A stretch of 64,000 nucleotides of DNA from Paragonimus westermani (GCA_008508345.1 QNGE01000750.1:168141-232140), one strand, 5' to 3'. Counted from the stretch's first letter, positions 11,701-25,580 are shown. Notes: generated by a model not told the origin, from the letters alone. Numbers and translations: made by a program.

Positions 11701-14700
11701 TGACCAGTATACCTCTCAACTGGGTTAAGTGAAGTCATTTGTGATGAACTTAATAAGACGTAAACCTCTACGCGGACAGTCCTCATTGTGTCATTTTGGC
11801 AGTAACAGCATTGTAACCGTAAAGTTTCACACAAAACTCATAACGATAAAAAATCTCGTTTGCTTCATCCGAGATATCTCAATGGCAAGTTGCTTAACGT
11901 GAAACTGAAAAGTCGAAACATGAAGAAGATGTGGGTTGTGAGACGACATTTCATTTGATCTCTTCCATAGCCTAACTAAAACAATAAATTCGAGCAATTA
12001 CGTGCGACACAAATCGTGTAGACTTGAGCGGATGAAATGCCATGGGTCCGAGATTCACATGGAGAGAAAAGTACGAGTTAAGTCGGTCATTTTTGAACCG
12101 GTTTTATTGTCTGAAAGATAAGCCTTTACTGGCAACCACAAGTTTCGTGTCTGAGTTAGGTGACTGTACAGTGAACGACTTGATCAAATTCACTGTGTGG
12201 CCAGTCATCCAGATGTGTTTGGCAAACGAGAGTGATAGGTCACGTTACCTGTCTTCAACCATGTTGATTAGTTGCCTCAGATGACTGATCAAACACTTGC
12301 GGTTGTGTTTTGGTTTTCCTCAATGAATATGGGAACAACAGTTTAAACGAAAAATGCGAATGGATAGGCGGATAACGTCATTTTACGATCCTTATTCATA
12401 GAGAAACCGGCCTCAATACTTTGAGCAGCAGAAGTTCCGATCGTTATATCTGAAAGTTAGTTGACAATCAATCCAACGACTTGTTATTGGGGTGGTTGTA
12501 GGTTGAAAGGACACTGATGTTCTCATCAGTTCACTTTGAACCGAAAACAACTGTGATGGCTCGGAACTAAAATAAGACGGTAGTAATTGCTCACCGAGTT
12601 AAAATCTATGTGCTTAATCCCAGTCGTTATCATTCTATCATCTTTGTTGGCATCGGCTGGGTATAGAAAAGAAACGACGTCATGGCCATGAAGAAATCAC
12701 AGAACCATTTCAACAGCAATCAGTTGAGCTACTAGTGTTGGTGCTGTTCGTGCTTCTTGCTGACTAGTTCGGTTTTGGGATGTTTGTTGAGCCTGACAAT
12801 CAGGTTGCAAACAGGGTTGTACCATCAGCGAGTAATTGTTGAAGCGTGAAGTTTCTGAGCAACCAAAAACTGCGCGCTGAAGCTGATGAAGTGCAAAATC
12901 GGCAGGATTTGTATGAAACCGTGCATGATGTACGGTCTAAATATAGATTATAGTTGCCTCCTAATTGACTATTGTTTGTACGTTATATGGGAAACTTGAT
13001 AGATGGGTGAGATATACCTGAAACGCAAAAAGCAAAATAAATAAAGGAAGTTAAAGATTAAAAAAGAAGGAAGTTCAGCGGACTGTGAATTTACATTGAG
13101 CTTGTCTGTGACCAGCTGAAAGCACCCAGTAGAATGATGAGTGTAATTCAGAAGCATGACGTCAACAGTAAGTTAACCTACACGTGAGTACCCACTTTGC
13201 TAAAAGTTCACGAACGTCATGCTAAACGGTTCAACAAATTGGAGGATGAAAATATCATTTACCCTCAATGGGTTGTGCTCCAAGCTGCTTGCACTTCTAT
13301 TCTTAACCATCGTCTTCGATTATTCCCTTGTGATTGTTGTAAATGAGGTCTCCATGGCAGACCACGCGTTTTTGTTTCACGTCTGCACGTCTGATAACTA
13401 ACTGTACCTTCAACTAATGTAGTCAGCATACACTAATTGCCAACTGGAAAAAACAGTCATCAGTTCAAACGTCAGGGCTATTATGTTCATAAGATGAAAG
13501 TGGAATATGCAGCCTCAACTTCTAACAGGAATATGCGGCTCAAAAGTAATATGGACATCAGTTTGCACTGCAACTGATTGTATTCCACGAAGCTAATTTC
13601 TACGAAAATGCGCCAATCACCAATTAGTTACTGATCCACATTACCGGAAAACTATTAGGTATCTATAATGCCTTCCACTGCTAACGCGGCAAACTTAAAA
13701 ACGCTAAGATAATTAAAAGCCAAGGTCAAATATCACGGAAGTAACTGAAAAAGCAAAATGTACTAACAGAGCGATAAACTAACAGAAACTCGAAAGTTTG
13801 AACAAATATAGCTGGTGTGGAAAGAGATTTCCGTTCAATTTATCTTGGTAAAGTTTCAGACCACGAAGAGAGGGATACTGATTTTTCCAGATAAAATTTA
13901 GACGGTGTTTAACACGTCTCTTCAGCGTGCTTTTCTAGGGATTGTGTAATTTAGTTGAACATCTCGGTTTTGTGCGGTTTTCAGTGGAAAACACTATATT
14001 AACAAATAAACTTCTGGGTCCATAAGTTCAAATATTTTTGGGGAGGGAGAAATCTGTTTGTTTGTGATTTGCTGTTCCCTTGGTGGTCGGTGAAAAACGG
14101 TGGTGGACGTCTTAGAATCTTAGGGGAAAAGTGAACGGAACAAAATGGAAGTTGCTCGCTACCATAATTTCAGCATCGAACACTGAAATGCACTGAAAGA
14201 ACATTCAGTCAGAGGTGTGTAACTAATGGCCTGTGGGACTAGGCTAGAATGACCGTCAGCAAACGTGTAGTACAGATTGTTGCCCACGTATTTAACAGTC
14301 GAGCTAGGTTTTTCAACTCTCAGCCAACTTAGCTGTGAGTTGGACAATACACTTCCACGGGACTAGATTTTAACTATTCTGCATACCAGCCTGCATACTT
14401 CTTACATCGGTCTTACTGAGTGACCACCAAAGCATTTTTCGTTATTTACTGGAACGAGATGTGCCAGTGGGTGACCCGGGATATGGAGTGTTTCGTAGGT
14501 AGGAATTGTCTTCTTTGTGATGACTGTAGTTCACTGAAAATTGACCTGCTTCTGCCACTCCTTCAGAGTGTGGGATTTTCTTGAACCCCACAATTCCTTA
14601 CTTTGAGCATAGTCTCCGTTTCAAGACAAACTGGGTTGTCAGTGGGATAATGCACCGTACATGAGACACACGGGCGAATGATTGTTCAAAAAAGGTTCGA

Positions 14701-17590
14701 ATTTCCTATTAGGTTACACTTTAAACAGTGTGTACATTAGCTTGTTACGAACTGGATTTAATACAAGATCGTTCTTGTTTCACCCAATCTACCTGATATC
14801 TGGAAACGGAAAGTAGCCAAACAGAATGTCACCGACCAAAAATCTCACAAAACGCTAACTTACTGTGAGAAAAACTTTCGGTATAACCTAATGGATGGAT
14901 TAAGTTTGCTAGTGAGTATTACTCAACTTGGTGTTGGCTGTACATACAGCTATGAGTTTACTAATAAACTACTACAAATACTTGATAATAACACTTTGGT
15001 CGTGCGTCAATCATGATCTGCTGAACAGTACTGATCAGTTGCCGAAGCCCAGTAGTAGGTTAATAGTTGCTTGGCTGTTACATCTATATAGCAGAAATGT
15101 TACACATCATGATTTGACGAAACACATTATGGGCCATTGGGTTAGGGAACTGCACACACAACGCATAAACAAAACCTCTGTGTGTTAGTACTCGGCTTCG
15201 GAAGAGGGCACCTCTACTACCAGTGAGATTCATCACATCGTTAGCTAAACTTCTTGACTATCTGCTTAAACTTGAAAAGCCAAAACCTCCATGTAATTGG
15301 AAAATTCACAATCAACTTTTAATGACAATCTGGCTGTTCGAATTTTTCTAAGGTGCAAATGTGATATTTTAAGCTTAACTAGTTGCTAATTAAATGCAGG
15401 CAGCAGCACATTGTTAGCCTACAGATTTTCACCTCAGTCCATACCTACAGCGGGCTGAACACAAAAAGCTTAGCTCCCTTGTGGCACTGATTCACAAAGT
15501 ATTTATTTCTCATCTACCTCGTCATGTTTTTGTGTCATTTCGCTGGTTTGTTGACACAACTTGTATGAATAGGACACCAGTTATGCGTGGTCCCGTCATC
15601 TCACAAAACGTCGCAGTTACATGAGAAGACAATGCAAGCTCCAAATATTTTAAGGCATTAGGCTAGCATGAACTGATAAGTAAACAGTGTCAAAAGCAAA
15701 CGAAAACATATTAAGGAATCAGTAAAAATTGTATGTAATCACAACCATGAATTGGCTCATGAAGCGGTTCAGGTGTGGTCTAAAAATCAAAAAGTACTTT
15801 TACCAAGATAAATCTAAACTTCGAACTTTTTGTCAGGATGTTAGAATGTAAACATCGAAAAATTTAACTGCTTTTTAACAGCAAAAATGCCTCGCTGACT
15901 TCTGGTCCCAAGAAGTTTCTGTTAAAATCGCTGACATCTATTTACGCTTCTATCCCTCCAACTTTCACCAATCTGTCAAATAACTACTAGGAACTTTGTT
16001 ATAGGGTACATTTTGTCTAAAACTAAAGTGTGAGCAAGGTTTTCTGAAAACTGATTTTTCCCTTACAAGTTTTCAGACAAAATCTTGATCTAACCGCCCC
16101 GCTTAACCTTGTAACGTTTTCGATATTTCCTTTAGTACCGCCAAGTACATTTAGCTTTCCGTATCCTTTCATGGCAAGGCCTCAAATAGGTGAATAGAGG
16201 TGTGCATCTCCTGGCTCATCAAAGCATCTTGACATGCAAATATGTTATCAGTTTCATTGTTGAATAGCGTCCTGATGCATGTGAGACGTTTTCCAAGAAC
16301 ATCTTCGCAAAAAACGGCCGGTGTCTGTCCCCAGACTCATTCTTTTATTTACCGGCAAGCAATGTTTGGCAAACCGTTTTATAACAGAATTTACAATTAC
16401 TCTTGGATAAATTTCCTCAGAGTGACAGACACTAAGGTTTATGTAAATTTTGTATTTTACCGCATCCCAAATATTGCGCCTTACCATTCATGACCACCAA
16501 TATAAAGTGGACATTATTCAGAGTGGCATGAGCTGACTGAAAGCACAAGTTATGTCCTCGTACCCCATGCCCTCATGTCATTTATTATTGCCGAAGGCGC
16601 GCCTATTAAACCATATACATCTACGTATTTTCACTCTCCATTTAAGTAGTAGTCCTACTTCATGGTTTCGTATCAACAATTTGACCACACATTAATGTTA
16701 GTCACGCTGACAACGCAAACGTCTGCGCCGTAATTTGTGAAAGAATGCCTTCCAGTTGTGAAGTTTATTTCATGTCATCAGGCAATCACAATGAACAAAC
16801 CATTCAAAGTTGGTTAAATTGAGACAAGGATTACCTTTGGAAACCCTGCGAATTTTTTGCATACGTGCTCACTGTGCTTCAGTTGACTGTATGCTGTTAA
16901 TCAAAACAGAAGGAAGAGATATCATGCATTGCTAACACTTCGGTTTACTCCCATCAGTCGCCAACGGAAAACCAGCATATTTTATACAACCTGTAAACAA
17001 CAAAACACTTGAGAGAACCAACCACATGTTTTTGATTTTTCGCACGCTAATAGTACAATCAGTTCCACCGCAAGCAGATTGATTGCGTCGGTGCCTCCGG
17101 TGTACATTAAACGGGCGGATGTCTGATCAACGATATTAGCAGTCGGTCATCTAGTCGATCCTGTCAAATCGTTCAATCTACTATCCGAAATCACCGATTG
17201 CTTTTATATGCACAGAAAGTGCTGACGAAATGGCTCCTCTGCCTTTGAATTGACTGAAGTGCTAGTGCACAAAAAGTCAAAACTATGTGGTTAGTTTCCT
17301 TTGATTGTTAACAAAGTGTTAGCATCTCGTACTGTCTGTTTTCTCTCTATCTTTACTTACTTAATAAATGGAACTTGGTGTGCTTTTTTGGCCGGTGCTG
17401 GACAGAGAACTTCTTTATTTATTCATGCTTATCTTTCCTACGGAGTCGGGATCGAATGAACCTACTTGGTTGTAAAATATCTGCACTAAATTTAGTACAA
17501 ATGAAGTTGAACATTTTTCGCGTCGTGTTCAACATCTTATCGAAAAACAGACTGAGAATAACACAACGTTACGAGCAAGTTGTAATACTC
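8741..17590. other. no recognisable gene
   Basis: AT-rich sequence with only short frames that resemble nothing I know. An isolated B-box-like GGTTCGAAT at about 14694 has no matching A box or cloverleaf and is not called a tRNA. Confidence 0.6.
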
Positions 17591-17593
17591 TAG

Positions 17594-17623
17594 GTTTCAA
17601 CCACCTTGGGTGGCCTTCCTCAG
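17594..17623 (-). ncRNA. hammerhead-ribozyme-like core (candidate)
   Basis: On the minus strand the segment reads CTGAGGA, then a hairpin, then GAAAC. CTGANGA plus a stem-loop plus GAAA is the conserved catalytic core of hammerhead ribozymes (helix II between the two conserved boxes). Helix II would be GGCCACC pairing with GGTGGTT over a CAA loop: five Watson-Crick pairs and two G-T pairs, with one extra unpaired A after CTGAGGA. Such motifs occur in Penelope-like retroelements and in small SINE or retrozyme repeats of many animals. Helix I and a good cleavage triplet are not convincing: GTA follows GAAAC with only a 2-bp helix III. This may be a decayed ribozyme or a chance match. Confidence 0.3.
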
Positions 17624-17626
17624 GTA

Positions 17627-17646
17627 TGTTGTAATCGATTACAACA
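17627..17646. repeat. perfect 20-bp palindrome
   Basis: TGTTGTAATC followed by GATTACAACA is a perfect inverted repeat with no spacer. It lies 3 bp from the hammerhead-like core, on what would be the 5' side of that RNA. The two together suggest one small structured mobile-element end, but a dimeric transcription-factor site or chance is also possible. Confidence 0.8.
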
Positions 17647-18039
17647 CTTACACTGATTACCCGGTTTGCTTTTTAAATCTAGTGTTTGAACTTATATGAT
17701 GACGTAATCTTTTGTGTTACACGCTTTCGGTTTCAAATTTTTCAGCTTCTCAACGTGAGTTTTGTCTATCTAATAGTTTCATCATAACACATGTCATGGA
17801 GAGGTAAACCTGCAGTCCCCGCGAGGGAAGTGTTAAGGCCAGATTATTGTACAGATAATTTCGCGAAATTATTCCGTTTAGTACATCCATTTGTGCTTTC
17901 GGTCATAAAACAAAGAGTGAAACGGTAAGACTTACCAGTTCTATTGGATCAAGCTATATCTCGGATCATTCAAAACTTGTGAAGTCTACTTTTCGTTAAC
18001 TGGAAGAAGCTTTCATGGTTAACACGAAATTTACAACCC

Positions 18040-18180
18040 TCAATACTTATCGGAGCACTCAATTTCAGATAACTTTATCCGGCCGTTTTCACAAAAAAGC
18101 ACGACAATAGGGGTTTGCTTTGGCTGCGGCTCGACGCTTGCGAGTATATTTGCGTTGGCCTCGGATTGACCTCCGGCCAT
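18040..18180 (-). CDS. small unidentified ORF or first coding exon (candidate)
   Basis: This 46-codon frame starts at an ATG (18180-18178) in a strong animal start context (a run of A before ATG, then GCC) and ends in TGA. The protein begins MAGGQSEANANILASVEPQP and continues with a hydrophobic stretch (IVVLFC), then ENGRIKLSEIEC. Its codons are visibly richer in G and C than the surrounding AT-rich DNA, which is why I list it despite its length. It has no signal peptide, no membrane segment and no motif I recognise. It could be the first coding exon of a minus-strand gene, a short peptide gene, a piece of a processed pseudogene, or chance. No neighbouring exon was identified. Confidence 0.3.
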   Translation of the reverse strand: MAGGQSEANANILASVEPQPKQTPIVVLFCENGRIKLSEIECSDKY

Positions 18181-21100
18181 TTTTTTAAGAGGTAACCGTG
18201 TTAGTCATCATGACAGTATCCTTACATTATGCTTGATTGAATATTCATATAAAACGTTCAGCTGCTTTGAATTCACTCCATTTTTCAACGATTCTACAAG
18301 CAAGTTGACATATCAAGGCCCTCTAACAAGTGCACGCTGAACTACCCCTATCAATATACACATATTGAGCATCCTCAGCTCAGCAGCCACAAAGCATACA
18401 CTGAAAGTGTTCCATAAGAAAGAGACCTCGATCAACACCAAAAAATCGACTAAAACTTTTCTCATCCACAGTTGTTCGTTCGTAATCAATGATAACAATA
18501 CTAACCTCTGTAGGTGCACTGAAAACTTGCAATGTGCTTACATTTTTCTTCAGAAAATATCGGTGTTGGAAAAGCGGTTCGTCAGCCAGTTAGCACCTGC
18601 TTTTCCTCGCCCATGAGATCATGCGTGTCCTCAAAACCTTGGTTTATGTGAGCAACTCTCTCTTGTGTGTACTGCTTACATTTTCCAGAGGTAAACCTCG
18701 AATTACCTAAATATGTCTTATAGGTGGCATCCACGTTCAGGAAAGAAACAGTTTTCTCTGACTTGGACAGAGTGTACACACTCCATAGTAGATATGTTCC
18801 GCGTAATCTACCTAACCTTTTCCGACTGTCCTATTCATGTTACTAACCATTTGCTGAATTAAAAAGTGCTAGTGGAAAGATCTGTAATTATGAAGAAAAC
18901 ATATTAACTCTTCTCCAAAGGTAACCTTCCCTCGAAATTCTTTTGCCTTCCAACAACTGAAATTCCGATAAGAAGGATCGCTCATTTTCAGAACGCAGCC
19001 ACCTCTGGTTTAATGTTGCTCAACAGAGTTAATTGCAAGTGTGACGGTTACAACTGAGCTAGAATAGCTTGAACTGTCCTGAGTTAAGATCACTTGGCAC
19101 GATCCTGAGAAACTGGGTAATTGTTCCAACAACTCCTCCATTTCGTACAGTTGGATAGTGATAGCAAGATGGGGTGTTATCCTCACATTAACAGAAAATA
19201 TTCTAAAGTGCGGGTGTTTTTCCACACACAGACAGCAGGCCGATTCCATAGAATCAGACCGATGCTACTGAGGCTACCTGGGCAACGAAACCAACACCCA
19301 ACTTTCCTTGATTAGACATGTGTCCAAGGTTGACATCGGAGTCTCCTCAGGTTCACTGTTAACAACCAAAGGATTTAGTGACCTTTCATGTGGGACAAAT
19401 CATTGGATGACAAACTAACTGGCGGTCGGATGAGACGATAACGCAATCCTCCAGAAAACATGAAGGATCACGATGTGTTCAAACAGAAATGATAACATTT
19501 ACAGTGGTCGACTGGAGCTGAGTCTAAGTTCACCTTCTAGAGAGTTCGAACATCATGTTGCTGAGAGCTTTTAACGGTCTCGCGATCTGTACAAGTTTCC
19601 AAACCTTAAATTGGCTTGCACCGACCAACACAGCCTTATGACGATAAAACCGATTGGTTTGGTTTGTGTAAATCAAGCTGATGCTACCATTAGGACGAAG
19701 AACTACCTGGGTTGAGGAGACTCGATGTACATTGTAAGTGTTTCAGTAAAGCTGGCAACAATTCATCCACACTCGCAGTAAGGCAGTGATGGGAAACGTT
19801 ACTCAGCTGTATGGTCTAGTGCAATTAAGTGATTCTTCTCGTGATCACTGTTCAACTAAACTGTTTTACCAAAGAATAACCCAGTAGAGTTTTGACTGAA
19901 GAACCGTGTTCACTTGATTCTTCAGAAATGGTTGTGGGAGGAACGCTAGTTGCAACGTTGTTAGATTCTCTGACAGTAGCTCTACACCTCGAGCAATCAA
20001 TCGTTATATGGGTTGATGTAGGTTAATATTTTTTTCACGGTGAGGAAATTGGCTTTGTTATCTGTTGAGTATCCTCGACTATTTGAACATATCGGTCAAA
20101 GGTACTTTTGTCACGCAACGAAGCACTATTATGGACCGTTGTCAAAACGTTTTGTTTGAATATTTTATACTGCCACCCCAAGCATAATTCTTTAAATCGG
20201 CCGTACTTGGAATATAAAACAATATATTGTAGGTTATCTTCTTTATCCACAGTAAAAGACAACGTGAAAGACAATCAAGGATGTTCACAAAATGCATAAA
20301 TACTGGGAAAATTAACGTACATCAATAATGCAAAACATGTAGCATGGATGATTTTGTGCGTAGACTGAAAAGAGTGTTTTTTTCGGCAGAGAGGGACTAA
20401 TCTATCGTGAGAAACTCTAATTCAGCGAAGTTGTCATTTTCCACTTCCGGACATACATTATCAAATGTTGTGCATTTTTCGTCCTGATTTCGTGGTAGGA
20501 TTTTTACTTTGTTTAAGTAATTATAATTAGCGGAAAACACACAGCGTGCACGAATTGAATGTTCACTCAGTAGGGCAATTCTCCCAAGGACTATTAGAAA
20601 TGAGCCAGTCTTCATAACTTTGTGAACCATAGAAGCCTTTCAAAAAATAGCTAAATTTAAGACTTTCAAAAATTTCAAAATTATCATGAACTACTCAAAA
20701 GAATTTAAAAAAATTAGCTCACGGTTTCGTGTTTCACATAGGAAGACTTTCGATATGGAAAGATGTATTTGTTTATCTTTGACCTGGATACTGTGCAGCA
20801 ACCAAAACACAGGCGGAAGCTTTCTAACTGGAGTAGAAATCACATATTTGTGAACGATTATCTAATTGACCATATCGTTGGATTCAAACACTGGTTATTT
20901 TCTAGTCTTCAAATATGAGGATTTTGCTTTTTCAAAATACAATTGGCCAATAAAAAACCTTGTGGCGTATGTGTTGGGGTATATTTCAAACGTATAAGGA
21001 TATTTGTACAAACAGCTGAGTTTGTACTGCGCTCCCAAACTCGATTTGCTATTTACTTCACCCAACCTTATTGCTGTTCTTCTTGGTACTCATCTTTTCG

Positions 21101-23580
21101 TTCACATACTTCTTTCGGAAGATTATTAGAATGTCGTGCATTTGTGTGATAGGATTATCACTGAGGAAACCTTAACCCGATCATATTAAGTGTTACTTCC
21201 CACAGGAGAAATACGTTCCTTATATGAGTTTTATCAGAACGGGAAGAGGGATGATTCAAAAAGGTATTGTCCACAGTTTTTTCGATTTTAGATTCAGACT
21301 ACATCAGCAAAATCACTCATCAGATTGTGATAGAACAAGTTTTTCCGCCAAATCAGATTAAGACTAATTCACCTTATAGCACGCAAACCAGTGCGCACAG
21401 TATCCTTACACAATTTAGAATCATCCTTTTCAGTGTTACGTTGCATGTACCATTAGGACTTTGATTCAAAATACATTTTATATCTCACTTTTGGGAGGGA
21501 GAGCATTCCTATCGCTGGAATGAACTGTTTATGTAGAACGTTCTGAAAATGCATATAGTACAATTGCTGTCTCATATTTTGCTACTGTAAAATTATGTGA
21601 GGTTACGCTCCATATGAGCTTTTGCTGCTTGCCAAACTCAGGGACATTTTTAAACGTTGATAATAACGCATGTTTTGCTAATAGATAAGTGGATGTTTTC
21701 TCCTGCTTAAGCAAGCGGCTCAGAAGGGTTTCAGAAGCCTGTCTTCACGGATCAGGCACTCACAGGAGTAGATGACATCGCTAAGTTGGTGATGAATATA
21801 GGCTGAAATATACGCATCTAGTTTGCAACCCGACTGGACCATTTTTAATGAGACTTCGTGATACTAATACTAATCAAATAACTTCCTGATCTTTGTATCT
21901 ATCACAGCATCGTCTGATTGAGTAGCCTATCCTGAGCGATATACTGGAACACAGAGTAAACCTGATTATGCAATCAGTGTGCTTACAGTGAAAGGAATCG
22001 AGGATATTTGTCATCGCGTGTAAAAAACTGTGTTGCGCCACGCTGGGTTATCACCAGAGAGCACTGCTGTTTATGTGCACTTGAAGTGCTCCACAGTACA
22101 TGCAATGTTTGAAACATTGATGGCGTACTTAAGCACTACAGTCAACCAAATTTGCCTCCGGCTATTCACTGTTGGCGGTAGAAGACATATCGCGAGATGT
22201 GAACATTTCGTTCTTCAGTCCCAGTGGGGAACATAATATACAAATTATTGCTAGCAACAACGGTCAAACTTTCAGCTTTACATGAGACAGACCGACTCAA
22301 AACAGAAAGAGTGACCGAGTCAACCATTTATGAAACCGTTTGGTTGAACAGTGATTAATGGTTGAGATTACCATGGAAAACCCAGGTGATTTTGTGTTAA
22401 AGTCATTCAGTAGTCCATCAAATGAGGTGACCTGTTTAACATAGTGACTAATATTGTCGTGTTTTGCAATGAATAAGATCGCGTTTCCGTTCTTTCGCCA
22501 TGTTACATTGTCTGCCGTGTCAGGGTGCGCACCATTGAGTTGAGTGCACTGTCGGTCAATCCCTATCGTAAACATCGGTCCATTCTTTTAAAATCAGCTT
22601 AGTTGCAGTGAACTGATAAGCTATTTGAGATGCAAGGAATTTTTGCAACATATGGTCGTGGGTAAGTTAAGTAACATCTGGAGTTGAAAGTAGGATGTAT
22701 AATTTAGTTGAGCGAGTCAAAACTAACGGTAATTTTTAACCCATGCCAGTTATGATATAGTCAACTCTAGATAGCAGATTCAATAACAACCCCTTTTTGG
22801 AACTCCACATATATCAGTAGGTTGTCGCCAGAACCAACGACGAGGCGACCAAGGAGGTTGAATTCTCTTCATACACTTGATCAGGTTGAATCATTGGCGT
22901 TTAGTAAGAGTGAAAAATACATCACCATTGATACGTTTTCATGACCATGCCTGTAATATATTCTTTTACTTGATAGCCAGTGAACAAATCGCGACCAGTC
23001 ACTTCATTTTTCTCGATTCAGTCGATCCCTAATTGTTTTCTTTCTTGTCGGTTGAAGTGTCGCGTTTGACGTAATGAAGTAAAACAAACGAACAAATTAA
23101 GGTATTTCGAGGAGCTGAGTGGAAATTAGTGAGCAGATAAATAAACCAGGCCCATCAGCCATGTCAACATAAACAACGAGTTTCTATCTCCGTCCCTAAA
23201 GAACGAGCTTTCAGCTCGTGTACAAACATGGACTAACAATGAGCCTAGGAAACAACAGCCTAACTCATAGATACAAGCACCGACCAGATGCTACAGGTTA
23301 CAATCTACACGTTTACTACCCATAAACTCTGGTTGGGTTTCGGAATTCTGCAACGCAAGACCTTGATCGGTACGGAACTACATGAACTTGGGCTGTCAAG
23401 GAGAAAAATAAACCGAATGAACGGATCAATATTAGGCTCGCTTCTCATTAAACTTACCACACCTTTTTATGCATGCATAGGCACTGCTGCTTCCTGTCAC
23501 TGTTTGCATCTCTTCCATAACCTCCAATGAACACGCTATTCACGAGACAACGAAGCTTATTCAATCCAGTGGATAGTTCT
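18181..23580. other. no recognisable gene
   Basis: AT-rich, short frames only. A short GC-richer spot near 22810-22880 has open minus-strand frames of about 25 codons, too short to call. No RNA gene or transposon piece is recognised. Confidence 0.55.
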
Positions 23581-23594
23581 CTATTAATTTACAG

Positions 23595-23786
23595 GAAGCT
23601 ACGAAATTTCACGCAGCCGGGCACTGTGACAGGCAATCGCAAACACAACTAACGGTTGTCTGTAACTGGAAAGGCGGACTGACAAGTAAAGTTGTGCATG
23701 AGACAGCCGTAGGGGAGGCCGCAATGGTGGGAATTGAAAAATGGACATTTCAACGGTCGGATGAGCGCTTAAACATTTCGCTATGA
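23595..23786 (+). CDS. possible terminal coding exon, function unknown
   Basis: A T-rich tract ending in TTTACAG (23588-23594) makes a good 3' splice acceptor. From 23595 a frame of 63 codons runs to TGA (23784-23786). The stretch is GC-richer than its surroundings and the translation is compositionally protein-like, with TQLTVVCNWKGG and EAAMVGIEKWTFQRSDER. There is no upstream ATG in frame, so it could only be a last exon. I do not recognise the family. The minus strand is also open here for 66 codons, which weakens the case. No upstream exon was found. Confidence 0.25.
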   Translation, partial: EATKFHAAGHCDRQSQTQLTVVCNWKGGLTSKVVHETAVGEAAMVGIEKWTFQRSDERLNISL

Positions 23787-23799
23787 CGTTTCGTTTCAA

Positions 23800-25560
23800 G
23801 TGTAAATTTCAGACTGGTCAATCGCAAAAAGTTGGTTGGTTACTGGTAATGGCTCGGTTACTCGTCCGAACTAAATGACCTTCTAACGAGACCAACTCAG
23901 AAATGTTGTGTCCAAAATACGGAATAATTAGCGATAAATTTTCAGTCATGTAGAACAGGCATGTGCGAGCGTTCAAGTGAGTTCGTAATAACGGTTGCTT
24001 GTCCTGGCGTGATCAGTCACTGGACCTTAAAATCAGATATAACTTCTGGCATCAAAACGGCCGGACTGTTTGGAAAATGTCTTTCCAAAATCGTGACAGC
24101 AGGTAAGTTGAAAGCAACTCAGGACCTCTTTAAAAAACTCAGCAAAATTGATGTGGCAAGGGTCGCGAATCTCAACTAACTGTTCTCATATATTTGAATG
24201 AAAATACAGTGTAAAACAGATTATTTCATTCATTTCGATAATGCGCGACCCAGAAACGAAACCCCTGACTATCGGTGAGGCGTTATCTGTCAAACAGAGA
24301 AGACTGGCGGTACACACGGGAACGCAATTGACTCGGACTTTATCTCCCGTTGGGTAGTGTCGTTCTACAGAAGTACACTTTTCGCTGTCATGTCCGCGCT
24401 GGGCAATCAATGCTGACTGTTTCAATGAATGCATGACCAACTTGCGTTGCGGTCTGAAAATAAACCTGTACAGTTTTCTTTCAAAACCTGTTGTAGCCCC
24501 CAGATCAGTGTGGTTTCGCCTACTTTCACGTTTTTGCCAGAAAATCCAACACGAAATAGCACCATTAACAAACCTTGCCTTTTGATTTGTATGTCTGTAA
24601 AACAGTAGTGTTATCTTTCGCTCAGACGATTTCGCAAATACTTTTGCGTATAGTTTGCATGTCTGCTCGAGCCACGGAAAATGAAGATGACGCGATTCAA
24701 CCATTAATCAGCGCGGTTCGAAAGTGAAATGCAAGTATTATTTGAAGTAATACTCTAAATTTTTCCAAACATTTGCCCAGAACATATATAGAAAATGATT
24801 AGTTGGTATGTATGGATTGCACAATTGTCAGGTTGGTGTGAACAGTGTTGATGTCGGCAGCTAGGAACAGTATGCAAATTTTCAATTGTAACCATGGAAA
24901 TCAAGCACGTTCGCAATTTCTTTTCTAATACAGTTTGCGGTACAGAATGAACTTCACTTACATTCAAATGCAACGTTAGCACTCAAGTAACCTGATCAAC
25001 CAACTTCCTTCGAAAATAAACAATACGCTCGACTAAATTTTTGATAGAGTTTCTTGAAAGTCCATCTCCGTGTCCTTCCTCAAGGTTCAAATTCCACCCA
25101 TGTTCCAAAGAGTCAACTGTACCGCTGGCCTCAAATTAAGTTCACTCGTATTACTGTGTCTAGGAGCTCAACGACTGGTGGCTTCCGGTAATGTTCACAC
25201 TGTCCAGTCTCCTGTAAGAAATTAAAGTCAGGCAAGATTCATTCAGTGACACTATATTTAGAATATCCCAACAAATCAAACTCATAGAAATAAGTAGACT
25301 TACGTTTTAATTATATGTAAATCATAGAGAATGGGGATTGTACAAGTTAAACACCGCCCACACACACATTCACGCAGACTTTTTGAGGGAGTCCACTGAT
25401 TTATAGACTCAATGATTTCAAGGATTTCCACTTGGCAGGAAGTCCTGGTCGTGGAAATATATATGTTAGAGTTTACAGGACGATTACTGGATTGTACCTG
25501 TAAGTAATCGGGCTATCTGGGAGTTACCCAAACACAAATATGGCTGAACGTTTAAATACG
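23800..25560. other. no recognisable gene
   Basis: Contains a 172-codon minus-strand frame (24186-24704), the longest N-free frame after the channel exon. Its product resembles no family I know and its length is within what chance could give in 64 kb. It is left uncalled. Confidence 0.5.
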
Positions 25561-25580
25561 GTCACTCAATTGTGTTTCCA

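Noticed and set aside
14690..14705. B-box-like GGTTCGAAT, possible tRNA
   Set aside because: No A box at a proper distance and no cloverleaf can be drawn.
24186..24704. 172-codon open frame on the minus strand
   Set aside because: No recognisable motif or family. With about 7000 stop-to-stop frames in 64 kb of this composition, roughly one frame of this length is expected by chance.
25084..25097. B-box-like GGTTCAAATTCC, possible tRNA or SINE
   Set aside because: No A box or paired arms upstream.
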